A stretch of 33,630 bases of DNA from Francisella noatunensis subsp. noatunensis. GTDB lineage: Bacteria > Pseudomonadota > Gammaproteobacteria > Francisellales > Francisellaceae. This document shows positions 1 to 8,489 of the stretch, in pieces (the stretch's first letter is position 1; each line of letters begins with the position of its first letter). The translations under genes and the position numbers were made by a program. Below the pieces are notes generated by a model. That model saw only the letters and a program-made list of their open reading frames with translations, made no database searches and had not been told where the DNA came from. The stretch is from contig NZ_WBSX01000005.1 in assembly GCF_009823375.1 (NCBI RefSeq), forward strand, positions 1-33,630, read 5' to 3'.

Positions 1-22
1 CTATTATGTTACTTTTTGTCAT
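1..22 (-). CDS. Possible 5' end of an unidentified gene running off the left edge
   Basis: An ATG at 22 (minus strand) is preceded by a good ribosome-binding site (GAGGA, eight bases upstream) and opens a reading frame that begins MTKSNII before the window ends. Seven codons are too few to identify a product. It lies downstream of the broken thiamine-diphosphate enzyme gene on the same strand. The 98 bases between them show only short remnants with stops in every frame. Confidence 0.3.
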
Positions 23-120
23 GTGTGTATTCCTCAGTTAAGAGTTTATATTTTGCAAAATAATTCTATCATTCTGCTGCGAATACACCGCTTATTTCTA
101 TATTAGATTTTCATCATACA

Positions 121-976
121 CTAGATTCGAGTATAACTCATAATTACATCACATTCACTAAATGCATAACCAGCGGCTGGATTTTGATGCTCATCTGTAA
201 AGCCTATATATGCTTTAGCATTTTGTGGCAATATTTTTTTGTGCTCAGACATATTAAATACAGGTATATTTAGCTCAGAGCTGACTTGCTCTAGAGCCTT
301 CTCAGCATGAGACCACCATACACCGTGTCCGACTACAAACACAGGTTTTTTTGCATTTTGAATTATATCTAAAATATCAGCTAATCTTTCAGGATCTGGC
401 CATGCTCTATGAGTTGGTTTATTATGCCATTTGATTGGTCTTTCATCTTTACCAGCATCTTCTGGGAATGACGCAAACATAATATCAACAGGTATACTAA
501 TGTGAACAGCTCCTGGATAACCATTAGTCGCTATAGTCCAAGCTCTGTCAACAACTTCTCTAATTCTTAGACCATCTGTTACCATTACGCTATATTTTGT
601 TAGAGGTTCTGCGATTGCAACATCATTTATCTCTTTGAATCCTCCAGCACCTTTTCTTCTTAGTGTACTAGATGATGTGATATATATTATTGGAGTTCTT
701 TCACTTCATGCTTCAATCATTGCTCCTACAGTATTTGCAAAGCCTTCAGGACCTACAAAGCAAACAAGTAGGTTTACGAGTTAAACGACAATAGCCATCT
801 GCAAGAAAACCAGCTACTTGCTCGTGTGGACAGTTAATCGTTCTTATATTATATTTTATCATACCCTCTAGACCAGCATTACAAAATCCTCCAGCTAGAG
901 TAAAGACATTTTCAACACCTTTTTCTTTTAGAATAGATGCTAAGATAGTTCCCCCACGAACATAATTATCAGCCAT
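121..976 (-). pseudogene. Broken thiamine-diphosphate-dependent enzyme (acetolactate synthase/oxalyl-CoA decarboxylase superfamily), C-terminal half absent
   Basis: The start is ATG at 976, with GGAG just upstream, rather than the longer frame from 1006. The N-terminal TPP-binding (PYR) domain is recognisable: a GGFCNAGLEGM segment, then PHEQVAGFLADGYCR, whose Glu would be the conserved cofactor-activating residue. Near 770 an extra T (ACTTGTTTGC for expected ACTGTTTGC) shifts the frame. The other frame continues with VCFVGPEGFANTVGAM, then meets an in-frame TGA near 690 where Trp is expected, and resumes with SERTPIIYITSSS. The last piece (585-121) holds the central domain (PGAVHISIPVDIM, KKPVFVVGHGVWW) and ends at DVIMSYTRI followed by a stop, where family members read GTR and continue for about 250 more residues. 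The C-terminal TPP-binding domain is not visible. The substrate cannot be assigned. Confidence is high that it is a dead member of this superfamily. Confidence 0.85.
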
Positions 977-1150
977 AAATAATCTCCATATAATATAACG
1001 AACCAAACAAGTTTATTTTAACACGTGGATATTTAGCCAAGAAATAGTATTTTGAGTCACATCATAAAATTAAAATTGATTTATATATGAGCAAATAACT
1101 CTGATAAATCCCAAGGTTTCAAAGATAGATAATTTTTTAAATTAGTAATT

Positions 1151-1159
1151 TGCTAAAAT
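1151..1159 (+). promoter_or_regulatory. Candidate extended -10 promoter for recB-recD
   Basis: The sequence TGCTAAAAT (TGN plus TAAAAT) matches an extended -10 box and lies 38 bases before the recB ATG. No convincing -35 box is seen 17 bases upstream, as is usual for extended -10 promoters. In such AT-rich DNA chance matches are common, so this is tentative. Confidence 0.3.
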
Positions 1160-1196
1160 ATCTCAAAGACTTTCTTGAAAATTATAATTGGTTAAT

Positions 1197-4100
1197 ATGA
1201 CTAATCTAGATGCAAACACAATAACTTTACAGGATCGCCATATTATCGAGGCTAGTGCTGGTACCGGTAAGACTTTTAATATTACCGAGTTATATATTCG
1301 CTTATTAGTAGAGAAGAGACTTTTACCAAGTCAGATACTAGTTATGACCTTTACCAAAGATGCTACCCAAGAGATTATTGGTAGAGTAGAAGCTAAGATT
1401 AGAGATGTACTTGAGAATATTTCTGAAGGCAAAGAAGTCAAAGTTTCTATAAAAGGACAAGAAACGCTGATACAAAAAGGTGATGAGAACTATAAGCATC
1501 TAAAAAGATCATTGCTTGAGATAGATGAGGCAGCTATTTTTACCATTCATGGATTTTGTAAAAAAGTCTTGAGTGAGCAAGCTTTTGCAAGCGGTATGGA
1601 GATGGATGTCTCTATGGAGGTCGATACTTCAGATATTTTGCAAAAAGTAGTTGAGGATTTTTTTAGAAAATATATCAATAAAAACAAAACCAACTTTGAA
1701 TATTTGCAAGCATATAAGCTACATACTCCAGATATGTTTTTGGATAAGTTAAGAAATGTTGTTAGAGCTAATTATGAGATATCGGCAGATACTTTTGAGA
1801 AAGAGACAGAAAAATTAGCAAAAGAGAAACAGCAGGTTTTTGTAAATTTAGAAGCGAATAAATCTTTTATATTTGAAAGTCTTATAATCAAACATAAAGA
1901 TAAAAACAAAAGAATTGAGGAATGGCAAATTATTGAGAATTGGGCTAACGATAGTCAGCTTAGTTTAATGCCTAAAGAAGTATCAGCTTTTATAAATAGT
2001 AATCGTTATCGTGGTAGAGATGATATCGCTGAAGTTTTTGAAGAAATTAAAGCATTAAAAGATAAATATTCAAAAATTAAAGATATAGACGATTATAAGA
2101 AAAAATTTGACGCAGCCCAATTTATCAAACAAGCCTGCCTACAAATCCGCCAAGATCTTGCAAAGGCAAAAGAACAAAAGGGTGTTTTAGACTTTGATGA
2201 TTTGATTACTAAACTTTGTCAAAGTGTCAAAAAGTCACCAGATTTAGTCAAGACATTGCAACATCAATATCCAGTTGCTCTTATTGATGAGTTTCAAGAT
2301 ACCGATGCTGAGCAGTATAAGATTTTGGATACTATTTATCCTTTGAAGAATAGTAGTCATTCCTACGAAGGTGGGAATATTTTTACCAATGGATTAAATT
2401 TAAAAGATACCCGCCTACGCGAGTATGACAGTAGCTCTGATCAGAACGATAGCAATCTTCTGCTCCTAATGATAGGTGATCCAAAGCAGGCAATCTATGG
2501 TTTTAGAGGAGGAGATATCTTTACATATCTAAAAGCTAAAGATAGTTGTTCTATTGACAATCAGTGGAGTATGGATACTAACTGGCGCTCAACTAGCGAG
2601 ATGATAAAGGCTTATAATAGACTTTTTTATAAACAGGATTATCAGCCAGAAGAAGAGGGGCAAGTTGGGGCTAATATTTTTAGCGATGGTATAGGCTATC
2701 AACTTGTCAAAGCATCGCTAAAGGCAAATGAGAAAGCAAAAGACTTCGATGATAACCTTAAACCAATAAATTATTTCTATTATCAAGTGGCTGAAGATGA
2801 TAGTAAAAGTGATATCGATAGTAATTTATCAGTATGGACAGCAAATGAAATCGTAAGGCTATTAAATTCTAAAAAAGTTGTAGAAAGTGATATCGCAATT
2901 TTGGTAGAGAATGGTAAGCAAGCAAAGGTTATTCAAAAATCCCTACAAGCTAAGAAACTAAGCTCAGTATATCTCAGCCAGCGCGATAATGTCTATCATA
3001 GTCAAGAGGCTAAAGAGATATTAGCTCTTATGGAAGGTATAAACGATCTCGAAAATAAATCTATGCTAAAAAGAGCATTATCAACTAGTTTACTTGGTGG
3101 TAGTGCTGATAAGTTTATTAGTTATATTGATGAAAATGATGTCTCAGCATGGGACGAAGAGATAGAAAAAGCTAAATCTCTAAGACAACAATGGCATAAA
3201 TATGGTTTTATGACATTTATTATGCAAATTATACATCAGAATTTCACTCAAAGATCGGACTCAAAAGAACGTGTTATTACAAATATTCTCCATTTAGCCG
3301 AGCTTATAAAAGTAGCTGAGAATAAATATAAGCATCCAAATCAGCTAATCAAATGGTATCACCAACAGCTAAATAGTACAGCTACAAGTGAGGGCGAACT
3401 TAGATTAGAGAGTGATGATAACCTGATTAAGATAATTACAATTCATGGCTCAAAAGGGCTTGAGTACTCAGTTGTATTTATACCATTTGCAAGTTATGTA
3501 AGCTCAAAGAAATTTCAAGTTGGTGATTTCTCTAAATACTATGATAAACACCTTAAACAGACAGTCTATAAAATTGGTAAGGATGACAGTATAAAACCAC
3601 AAATAGAAAATGAAGTTATAGAGGAATTAATGCGCCTGTTTTATGTAGCTGTCACACGTGCAGAGCATAGATGTTATATTGGAGTTGCAAAATATAGTAA
3701 TAGCGAAAAATCACCATTAGCAAGATTTTTAGGTTATCAAAAAGATGATGATTGGTTAGAGAAAATCCAAAATATAACAACAAATCCTACTAATCAAAGT
3801 TCGCTTATAGATGTAGCTACAAGTCATTTTTATGAAAGTGAGAATTTAATTACAAATGACCAATTTGACCATAATACTTTACAAAACCTCAAAGCGAATG
3901 ATATTAATAAGTTAGCAAATGATAGTTGGGAGATGCTGTCTTTCTCAAAAATATCAAAGTCAAAAGTTCAAAATACCGCATTAGAAAAAGAAAACGATGA
4001 GTCAGAAGATGATAGTGCTCAAAAATCTCAGCAGGAATTAGAGTTTAGATTTACAGCTTCCAAAGGAGCGGATATTGGTAATATTTTGCATAACGTTTTA

Positions 4101-4826
4101 GAGCATACGGATTTTAGCCTAGGCAAGATAGATAATAATCTTTTACAAGAGCAAATGGATAGATATAAAGTAGTTGCTGCAGAAGATTTTGATAAGCTTA
4201 AAGTATGGTTAGAAGAATGTTTAGTCGCTCCAATTCGATTTTCAATAAGTATGAAAACAGGTGGTATTCCGTCGGGCTTGACCACGGGATCTATAGATGA
4301 CAGCAAAAGCTTTTGCTTAAAAGATATTCGAAATACAAAAATCTTTAAAGAAGCTGAGTTTTATTTTCCTATAACAAATGAAAAACTATATAAGAAAAAT
4401 ATTATCAAAATTTTAGCAGAATATCGTAATCAAGCTATTGATCATGATGAATTTGCAAGTCAAAAGATTTTTGGTATGCTTCATGGTTTTATTGATTTGA
4501 TTTTTGAATATGATGGCAAATTTTATGTGGTAGATTATAAGTCAAACTATCTAGGTGATAAATTAGAAGATTATAATCAGCAGGCTATGCAGGAGAAAAA
4601 TCAAAGTAGCTTTTATGATTTGCAGTATCTAATATATAGCGTTGCTTTGGATAAGTACCTGCGACAAAATATTGAAAGTTATAATTATGAAAAGCATTTT
4701 GGTGGAGTATATTATTTCTATCTTAGAGGTATGAAAGAGGGCTATGGGGTTTATCGAGCTAGACCAAGCTTAGAGATTATTAATAAGCTTGCTAATCTAT
4801 TTAATGGAGATGACTATCATGTATAA
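1197..4826 (+). CDS. recB: RecBCD exonuclease V beta subunit, RecB helicase-nuclease
   Basis: RecB is the 3'-5' helicase and nuclease subunit of RecBCD, which resects double-strand breaks and loads RecA. Helicase motifs appear in order: Walker A ASAGTGKTF near residue 23, motif II LIDEFQDTD, motif III MIGDPKQAIYGFRGGDIF, motif IV TNWRST, motif V TIHGSKGLEYSVVF, and motif VI RLFYVAVTRAEH. The C-terminal nuclease has HGFIDLIFEYD then VVDYKSN, keeping the catalytic Asp-Asp-Lys set. From the ATG at 1197 the protein is 1,209 residues, slightly longer than the family norm of about 1,180. A TTG three codons upstream is less likely as the start. No strong ribosome-binding site is seen. Two stretches look inserted relative to E. 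coli RecB: about 33 residues between motifs II and III, and about 20 residues near 1,023-1,040. Each coincides with a palindromic DNA repeat. recD overlaps the 3' end by 8 bases; recC is not in the window. Confidence 0.96.
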   Translation: MTNLDANTITLQDRHIIEASAGTGKTFNITELYIRLLVEKRLLPSQILVMTFTKDATQEIIGRVEAKIRDVLENISEGKEVKVSIKGQETLIQKGDENYKHLKRSLLEIDEAAIFTIHGFCKKVLSEQAFASGMEMDVSMEVDTSDILQKVVEDFFRKYINKNKTNFEYLQAYKLHTPDMFLDKLRNVVRANYEISADTFEKETEKLAKEKQQVFVNLEANKSFIFESLIIKHKDKNKRIEEWQIIENWANDSQLSLMPKEVSAFINSNRYRGRDDIAEVFEEIKALKDKYSKIKDIDDYKKKFDAAQFIKQACLQIRQDLAKAKEQKGVLDFDDLITKLCQSVKKSPDLVKTLQHQYPVALIDEFQDTDAEQYKILDTIYPLKNSSHSYEGGNIFTNGLNLKDTRLREYDSSSDQNDSNLLLLMIGDPKQAIYGFRGGDIFTYLKAKDSCSIDNQWSMDTNWRSTSEMIKAYNRLFYKQDYQPEEEGQVGANIFSDGIGYQLVKASLKANEKAKDFDDNLKPINYFYYQVAEDDSKSDIDSNLSVWTANEIVRLLNSKKVVESDIAILVENGKQAKVIQKSLQAKKLSSVYLSQRDNVYHSQEAKEILALMEGINDLENKSMLKRALSTSLLGGSADKFISYIDENDVSAWDEEIEKAKSLRQQWHKYGFMTFIMQIIHQNFTQRSDSKERVITNILHLAELIKVAENKYKHPNQLIKWYHQQLNSTATSEGELRLESDDNLIKIITIHGSKGLEYSVVFIPFASYVSSKKFQVGDFSKYYDKHLKQTVYKIGKDDSIKPQIENEVIEELMRLFYVAVTRAEHRCYIGVAKYSNSEKSPLARFLGYQKDDDWLEKIQNITTNPTNQSSLIDVATSHFYESENLITNDQFDHNTLQNLKANDINKLANDSWEMLSFSKISKSKVQNTALEKENDESEDDSAQKSQQELEFRFTASKGADIGNILHNVLEHTDFSLGKIDNNLLQEQMDRYKVVAAEDFDKLKVWLEECLVAPIRFSISMKTGGIPSGLTTGSIDDSKSFCLKDIRNTKIFKEAEFYFPITNEKLYKKNIIKILAEYRNQAIDHDEFASQKIFGMLHGFIDLIFEYDGKFYVVDYKSNYLGDKLEDYNQQAMQEKNQSSFYDLQYLIYSVALDKYLRQNIESYNYEKHFGGVYYFYLRGMKEGYGVYRARPSLEIINKLANLFNGDDYHV
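2356..2429 (+). repeat. In-frame double-hairpin palindromic repeat inside recB
   Basis: This 74-base stretch is bounded by GTCAT (2356-2360) and ATGAC (2425-2429), a perfect 5-base inverted repeat. Inside are two hairpins: 2359-2366 with 2371-2378 (8 pairs including one G-T, loop GAAG), and 2407-2414 with 2419-2426 (7 of 8 pairs, loop CTAC). It is locally richer in G+C than its surroundings. AGTAG occurs just before TCATT and again just after the final GAC, which could be a target duplication. It falls between RecB motifs II and III, is open in the recB frame, and encodes residues about 387-411, in a stretch where E. coli RecB has only a handful of residues. The layout resembles palindromic elements inserted in coding genes of Rickettsia. 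The family name is not established here. Confidence 0.75.
4266..4302 (+). repeat. In-frame palindromic repeat near the RecB C-terminal domain
   Basis: ATTCCGT (4266-4272) pairs with ACGGGAT (4284-4290) over 7 positions, one of them G-T, around an 11-base loop. TGACA-type sequence follows at about 4298-4302. The motif is much richer in G+C than the flanking recB DNA. It encodes part of a low-similarity segment (GGIPSGLTTGSIDDSKS) ahead of the nuclease domain. It looks like a second, different palindromic element exapted as coding sequence. Its outer limits are uncertain. Confidence 0.55.
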
Positions 4827-6591
4827 AACTTTCCATCAAGCTTGTGAGCAATTAGCAGATATTAGAGCTATAGATTTTTTCTTTGCTAAAGAAGTATTTT
4901 TTTTAGTCAAAAAGACTACCCCGTCTGTGACCACTTTATCAAGTGAGTTATATCCACCCCTTCACGGAGCGAAGGGGAATGATTTGGAACAAAAAAGTAA
5001 TGAAGTTTTATTCCATATTTTGATAAAGCTTATGCATGTATATAGCCATGGTCATAGCTGTTTGAAGATAGCAGATATATCAAATAAAACTATTTTTGTT
5101 TCAGAGCAAAGCACTCAGAGCGATGCTAAAGTAGGCTTTAAAATGCCAAGTTTTGATGAAATTGTAAGTATTTTAGAGTCTTTAGATTATGATAAATTAC
5201 CTATATATTTTGCTAAAGAGTATGATTCCCTATATATCAAAAGATTGTGGAATTATGAGGTTGAAATAGCTAACTTTATAAAATCTAGAACTATCCAAAA
5301 TACTCAACAAGATAACCATATTGAAGAAGTTGTAGATAAGCTATTTGAACCTGCTGATGAGATAGATTGGCAAAAACAAGCAGTTATCAAAAGTCTAAAT
5401 TATAATTTTAGTATTATCTCAGGTGGACCAGGTACAGGTAAGACAACTACAGTGGCAAAACTTTTACTTGCTATACAAATGCTTAATCAAAATCAGCAAA
5501 GAATAGCTCTTTTAGCACCAACAGGTAAGGCTGCTCAGAGAATGACGGAATCCTTAAATAGTGTGTTAAATAAAAGGGTAGACAATGATAGTTATTTAGG
5601 ATTATTTAATCTAGAAGCTCAAACTATACATAGATTTTTAGGCTTAAGACCAAACTCTACTTATGTTAAATATAATCAACAATCAAAAGCACCATACGAT
5701 GTGATTATTGTTGATGAAGCTTCGATGCTAGATATGAATATTTTTATTAAGTTGATTAGAGCAGTAGAGGAGGATACCAAGCTAATTTTGATAGGTGATA
5801 CTAATCAGTTACCATCAGTTGAGGCTGGTAGTCTTTTGGCAAACTTTACACACCATAGAGATGGTGATATTACGCCATATACAACATTACTTATCAAAAA
5901 CTATCGTTCACAACAATATATAAATAATCTTGCAGCCTCAGTTCTAAAAGGTGATATTAATATTGATAATCATCAAAATGAGAATATTAATTTTCATAGC
6001 CTAAGGAATTTAGATACTTATTTAAGAGATTATGCAAAGAGATATTCACAGCTTGAAAAATGTAGTGATTACAAAGAAGCTCTTACTGAGCTAAATAAAT
6101 TTAGAATACTTGTAGCTAATAAAAATTTAGAAATTGGTACAGATAAGTTAAATCAGAAAATTGAGAAATTTATGTCCAAGCCTATAGATTCTAACTATAA
6201 GGGTAAACCAATTATGATAACTCAAAATAGCTATTCTTTGGGATTATTCAATGGAGATGTAGGGATTATCTGGCCAGATGATACTGGTAAGCTTCGAGCA
6301 TATTTTGATGGTAAAGATGCTAAGGCTTTTAGTTTAAATATGCTACCAAAATATGAAAGTGTTTATGCGATGACAATTCATAAAACTCAAGGTTCAGAGT
6401 TTGGTGAGATCGTGATTATTCTTCCAGCAGAAGATAATGAAGCGCTAAGTAAGCAACTTTTGTATACAGCTATTACTAGAGCGAAACATAAATTAACTAT
6501 CATATCTGAACAAAGTAGCTTAAAAGATATTGCTCAGAAAGATATTAAGAGAAATTCAAATATTAGTGAATTAGTCAGCTTGAGCAATTAA
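4819..6591 (+). CDS. recD: RecBCD exonuclease V alpha subunit, RecD helicase
   Basis: RecD is the fast 5'-3' helicase of RecBCD and modulates its nuclease activity. Visible motifs: Walker A SGGPGTGKTTTVAKLL, LAPTGKAAQRM, TIHRFLGL, motif II VIIVDEASMLDM, motif III LIGDTNQLPSVEAGSLL, NYRS, AMTIHKTQGSEFGEIVI, and C-terminal LLYTAITRAKHKL. The ATG at 4819 is chosen because GGAG sits nine bases upstream; the frame is also open from 4789. This start gives 590 residues, near the E. coli length of about 608. It overlaps recB by 8 bases, so the two are probably translationally coupled. Residues about 33-55 are encoded by a palindromic repeat and look inserted in the N-terminal domain. The gene ends 11 bases from the convergent coaX stop. 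Confidence 0.95.
   Translation: MYKTFHQACEQLADIRAIDFFFAKEVFFLVKKTTPSVTTLSSELYPPLHGAKGNDLEQKSNEVLFHILIKLMHVYSHGHSCLKIADISNKTIFVSEQSTQSDAKVGFKMPSFDEIVSILESLDYDKLPIYFAKEYDSLYIKRLWNYEVEIANFIKSRTIQNTQQDNHIEEVVDKLFEPADEIDWQKQAVIKSLNYNFSIISGGPGTGKTTTVAKLLLAIQMLNQNQQRIALLAPTGKAAQRMTESLNSVLNKRVDNDSYLGLFNLEAQTIHRFLGLRPNSTYVKYNQQSKAPYDVIIVDEASMLDMNIFIKLIRAVEEDTKLILIGDTNQLPSVEAGSLLANFTHHRDGDITPYTTLLIKNYRSQQYINNLAASVLKGDINIDNHQNENINFHSLRNLDTYLRDYAKRYSQLEKCSDYKEALTELNKFRILVANKNLEIGTDKLNQKIEKFMSKPIDSNYKGKPIMITQNSYSLGLFNGDVGIIWPDDTGKLRAYFDGKDAKAFSLNMLPKYESVYAMTIHKTQGSEFGEIVIILPAEDNEALSKQLLYTAITRAKHKLTIISEQSSLKDIAQKDIKRNSNISELVSLSN
4915..4983 (+). repeat. In-frame palindromic repeat inside the recD 5' region
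   Basis: A perfect 7-base stem, CCCCTTC (4957-4963) with GAAGGGG (4971-4977), has a 7-base loop. It is preceded by a second small stem, CACTT (4932-4936) with AAGTG (4941-4945), and by ACTACCCCGTC. G/C tracts of this kind are otherwise rare in the window. The 69 bases equal 23 codons and stay open in the recD frame (TTPSVTT...PPLHGAKGND). Bipartite repeats of this form (CTACCCCGTC ... ACCCCTTC ... GAAGGGGAAT) are, from memory, dispersed in several bacterial genomes. The precise ends are a judgement. Confidence 0.65.
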
Positions 6592-6602
6592 AAACGTAGA
6601 AG

Positions 6603-7373
6603 CTATTTATTCATTTGCCAAATTATTCTAAGCCCATGAAGTAATAAATCAGAAATAATTACATCAAAATATTGTTCTTTTTCAAATAGATGAGAGTAAC
6701 CTCCAGTTGCAATTAATACTGGTGGTTGATCTGAGAAATTTTCTTGAGAGATTCTACTAACTATCTCTTTTATAGCTCCTAATTGACCATATATAAGACC
6801 AGATTGAATTTGAGATATAGTTGTCTTACCAAGAGCAGAGCTAGGTTTTGCTATAGTCACATTTGATAGTTTTGCAGTCTTTTGCGATAGGCTATCCATT
6901 GATAGATTGATTCCAGGTAGAATTGCACCACCTATATAAGATTTATTTTGCTTGATAGCGCATATAGTTGTTGCAGTACCAAAATCAACAATGATAATGT
7001 TTTTAGATGGAAAGTTAGAGATAGCTGCAACTGAGTTTGCAACACGATCTGCACCTAAATCTAGAGGATTTTTGATATCGAGTTTTAATCCTGTTTTTAC
7101 CCCAGGTTTTAACTCAAGAGGTGTTATTCCTAGATATTTTTTACAAGCAGAATTGACAGAATACTCTAGATGAGGAACAACAGATGAAAGTACAACTGCT
7201 TCAATATCTTCGATATCAAGCTTTTTCCTTTCAAAGAATGATAACAGAAATATGCCTAGCGTATCGGAGGTACACGGAGTAGTAGAAGGGTAGCGAAAGT
7301 TATGCTTAATTTGATCTCCTACAAATACTCCACCAAAAATATGTGAGTTACCAATATCTATGCATACTATCAT
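6603..7373 (-). CDS. coaX: Type III pantothenate kinase
   Basis: CoaX phosphorylates pantothenate, the first step from pantothenate to coenzyme A. The ASKHA-fold signatures are present: N-terminal phosphate loop [13 protein letters not shown], the pantothenate-site segment [11 protein letters not shown], and [11 protein letters not shown] followed by GGAILPGI. At 256 residues it has the normal length. The start ATG at 7373 lies three bases after the panD stop, so it is the last gene of the panG-B-C-D cluster. Because the preceding pantoate and pantothenate steps are broken, this intact kinase implies growth on imported pantothenate. It converges on recD with 11 bases between stops and no obvious terminator hairpin. 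Confidence 0.95.
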   Translation of the reverse strand: MIVCIDIGNSHIFGGVFVGDQIKHNFRYPSTTPCTSDTLGIFLLSFFERKKLDIEDIEAVVLSSVVPHLEYSVNSACKKYLGITPLELKPGVKTGLKLDIKNPLDLGADRVANSVAAISNFPSKNIIIVDFGTATTICAIKQNKSYIGGAILPGINLSMDSLSQKTAKLSNVTIAKPSSALGKTTISQIQSGLIYGQLGAIKEIVSRISQENFSDQPPVLIATGGYSHLFEKEQYFDVIISDLLLHGLRIIWQMNK

Positions 7374-7376
7374 TTA

Positions 7377-7712
7377 TTATTCTCCGGTTTTTAGGTCAAC
7401 AAGCTTAGGTTTTATATTTTCTCTAGTAGGATCAATTTGCGCATAACTAATTATAAACAGCTGATCACCTATTTCACATCTTCTAGCAGCAGGGCCGTTT
7501 AGTGCGATAGTTCTACTATTTGGTTCGCCCTTGATTACATAAGTTTCAAGACGCTCACCGTTGTTTAAGTTTACTACTTGTACTTTCTCATTTTCAATAA
7601 TATTTGCCTGTTTCATTATCTCACTATCAATAGTGATACTACCTACATAAAATAAATCTTTGCCAGTTACAGTAGCGTATGAGATTTTTGATTTTAAAAC
7701 TGAAATTAACAT
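7377..7712 (-). CDS. panD: Aspartate 1-decarboxylase (pyruvoyl enzyme)
   Basis: PanD converts aspartate to beta-alanine for pantothenate synthesis. The 111-residue frame has the family start [10 protein letters not shown] and the self-cleavage site YVGSITID, where cleavage before the Ser would create the pyruvoyl cofactor. The substrate-site segment [14 protein letters not shown] is also conserved. Its start overlaps the 3' end of panC by 7 bases, and GGAG lies upstream at a suitable distance. The coding frame is intact although three neighbouring pathway genes are not. Either selection retains it or it has not yet been hit. Confidence 0.95.
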   Translation of the reverse strand: MLISVLKSKISYATVTGKDLFYVGSITIDSEIMKQANIIENEKVQVVNLNNGERLETYVIKGEPNSRTIALNGPAARRCEIGDQLFIISYAQIDPTRENIKPKLVDLKTGE

Positions 7713-8489
7713 GATGGTCCTGTCTCCTTTAGGAAGTTGTCAATTAAACGTACTTTACTAATGTAAAATGCCAAAAATATTCTATTATTAAGTTTTTGAA
7801 TGTATTCTGTTCTTGCACCAGTAGAATTAATCTTATTAGTTAGTTCTTCTAAGTCTAAGAAATTATCTTGTCTAAGTATTTCGTATACCTTATTAGCAAT
7901 CGCTATGTTATTAGATGTTAGATTTTTATTTCTAGAGCTAAGAGGAAGCCCTGTTGCTTCTCTTTGTGTTGGGCAGATTATGACTTTTGTATTGATAAAA
8001 AAATCTTTAACAAGTTGTTTGATTAGCATAACTTGTTGATAGTCTTTTTCGCCTAAGTAGAGATTATCAGGCTTAGTGATTTGTAGTAGCTTTAGTACTA
8101 CAGTTAGCATACCACTGAAATGTCCAGGTCTAGCTTTACCTTCTAGGATATTCGCAATTTCAAGCTCAGGTTGTATTCTCAATGGGTTACCTCTGGGTAG
8201 ATATCTTTTTCACTAGGGTTAAATAATATATCGACATCAAGAGATTCTAATATTTGTATATCTTGCTGTATTTGGTTTGGGTATGTTTGATAATCATTTG
8301 GATTATTAAATTGAGTTGGATTTACAAATATACTGACAATAGTAATTTCATTTTCTGATTTAGCTTTTTTGATTAGGCTTATATGACCACTATGTAACGC
8401 ACCCATTGTTGGCACAAAGCCTATTTTCGATCTTTAGTGAAACTTTCTCTTAGCAAATTAAATTGCTCAATATTTTTAGCAATAATCAT
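7706..8489 (-). pseudogene. panC: Pantothenate synthetase with two single-base frameshifts
   Basis: PanC joins pantoate and beta-alanine using ATP. The start is ATG at 8489 ([16 protein letters not shown]), overlapping the panB stop by 14 bases. That frame ends at a TAG after RESFTKDRK. Adding one A to the run at 8424-8427 restores RKIGFVPTMGALHSGHISLI, which includes the nucleotide-binding HSGH motif. A second loss at 8190-8191 (GG where GGG is needed) truncates after EKDIYPE; restoring it gives EGNPLRIQPELEIANILEGK. The rest carries GEKDYQQ and PLSSRNKNL motifs. With both bases restored the gene encodes 261 residues, normal for PanC. As written no full-length product is possible. Sequencing error is the main alternative; two independent one-base losses make it less likely. 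Confidence 0.9.

Noticed and set aside
2641..2675. G-rich stretch in recB (AGAGGGGCAAGTTGGGGC) as a further repeat
   Set aside because: It has no matching complementary arm nearby and encodes an ordinary segment of the protein.
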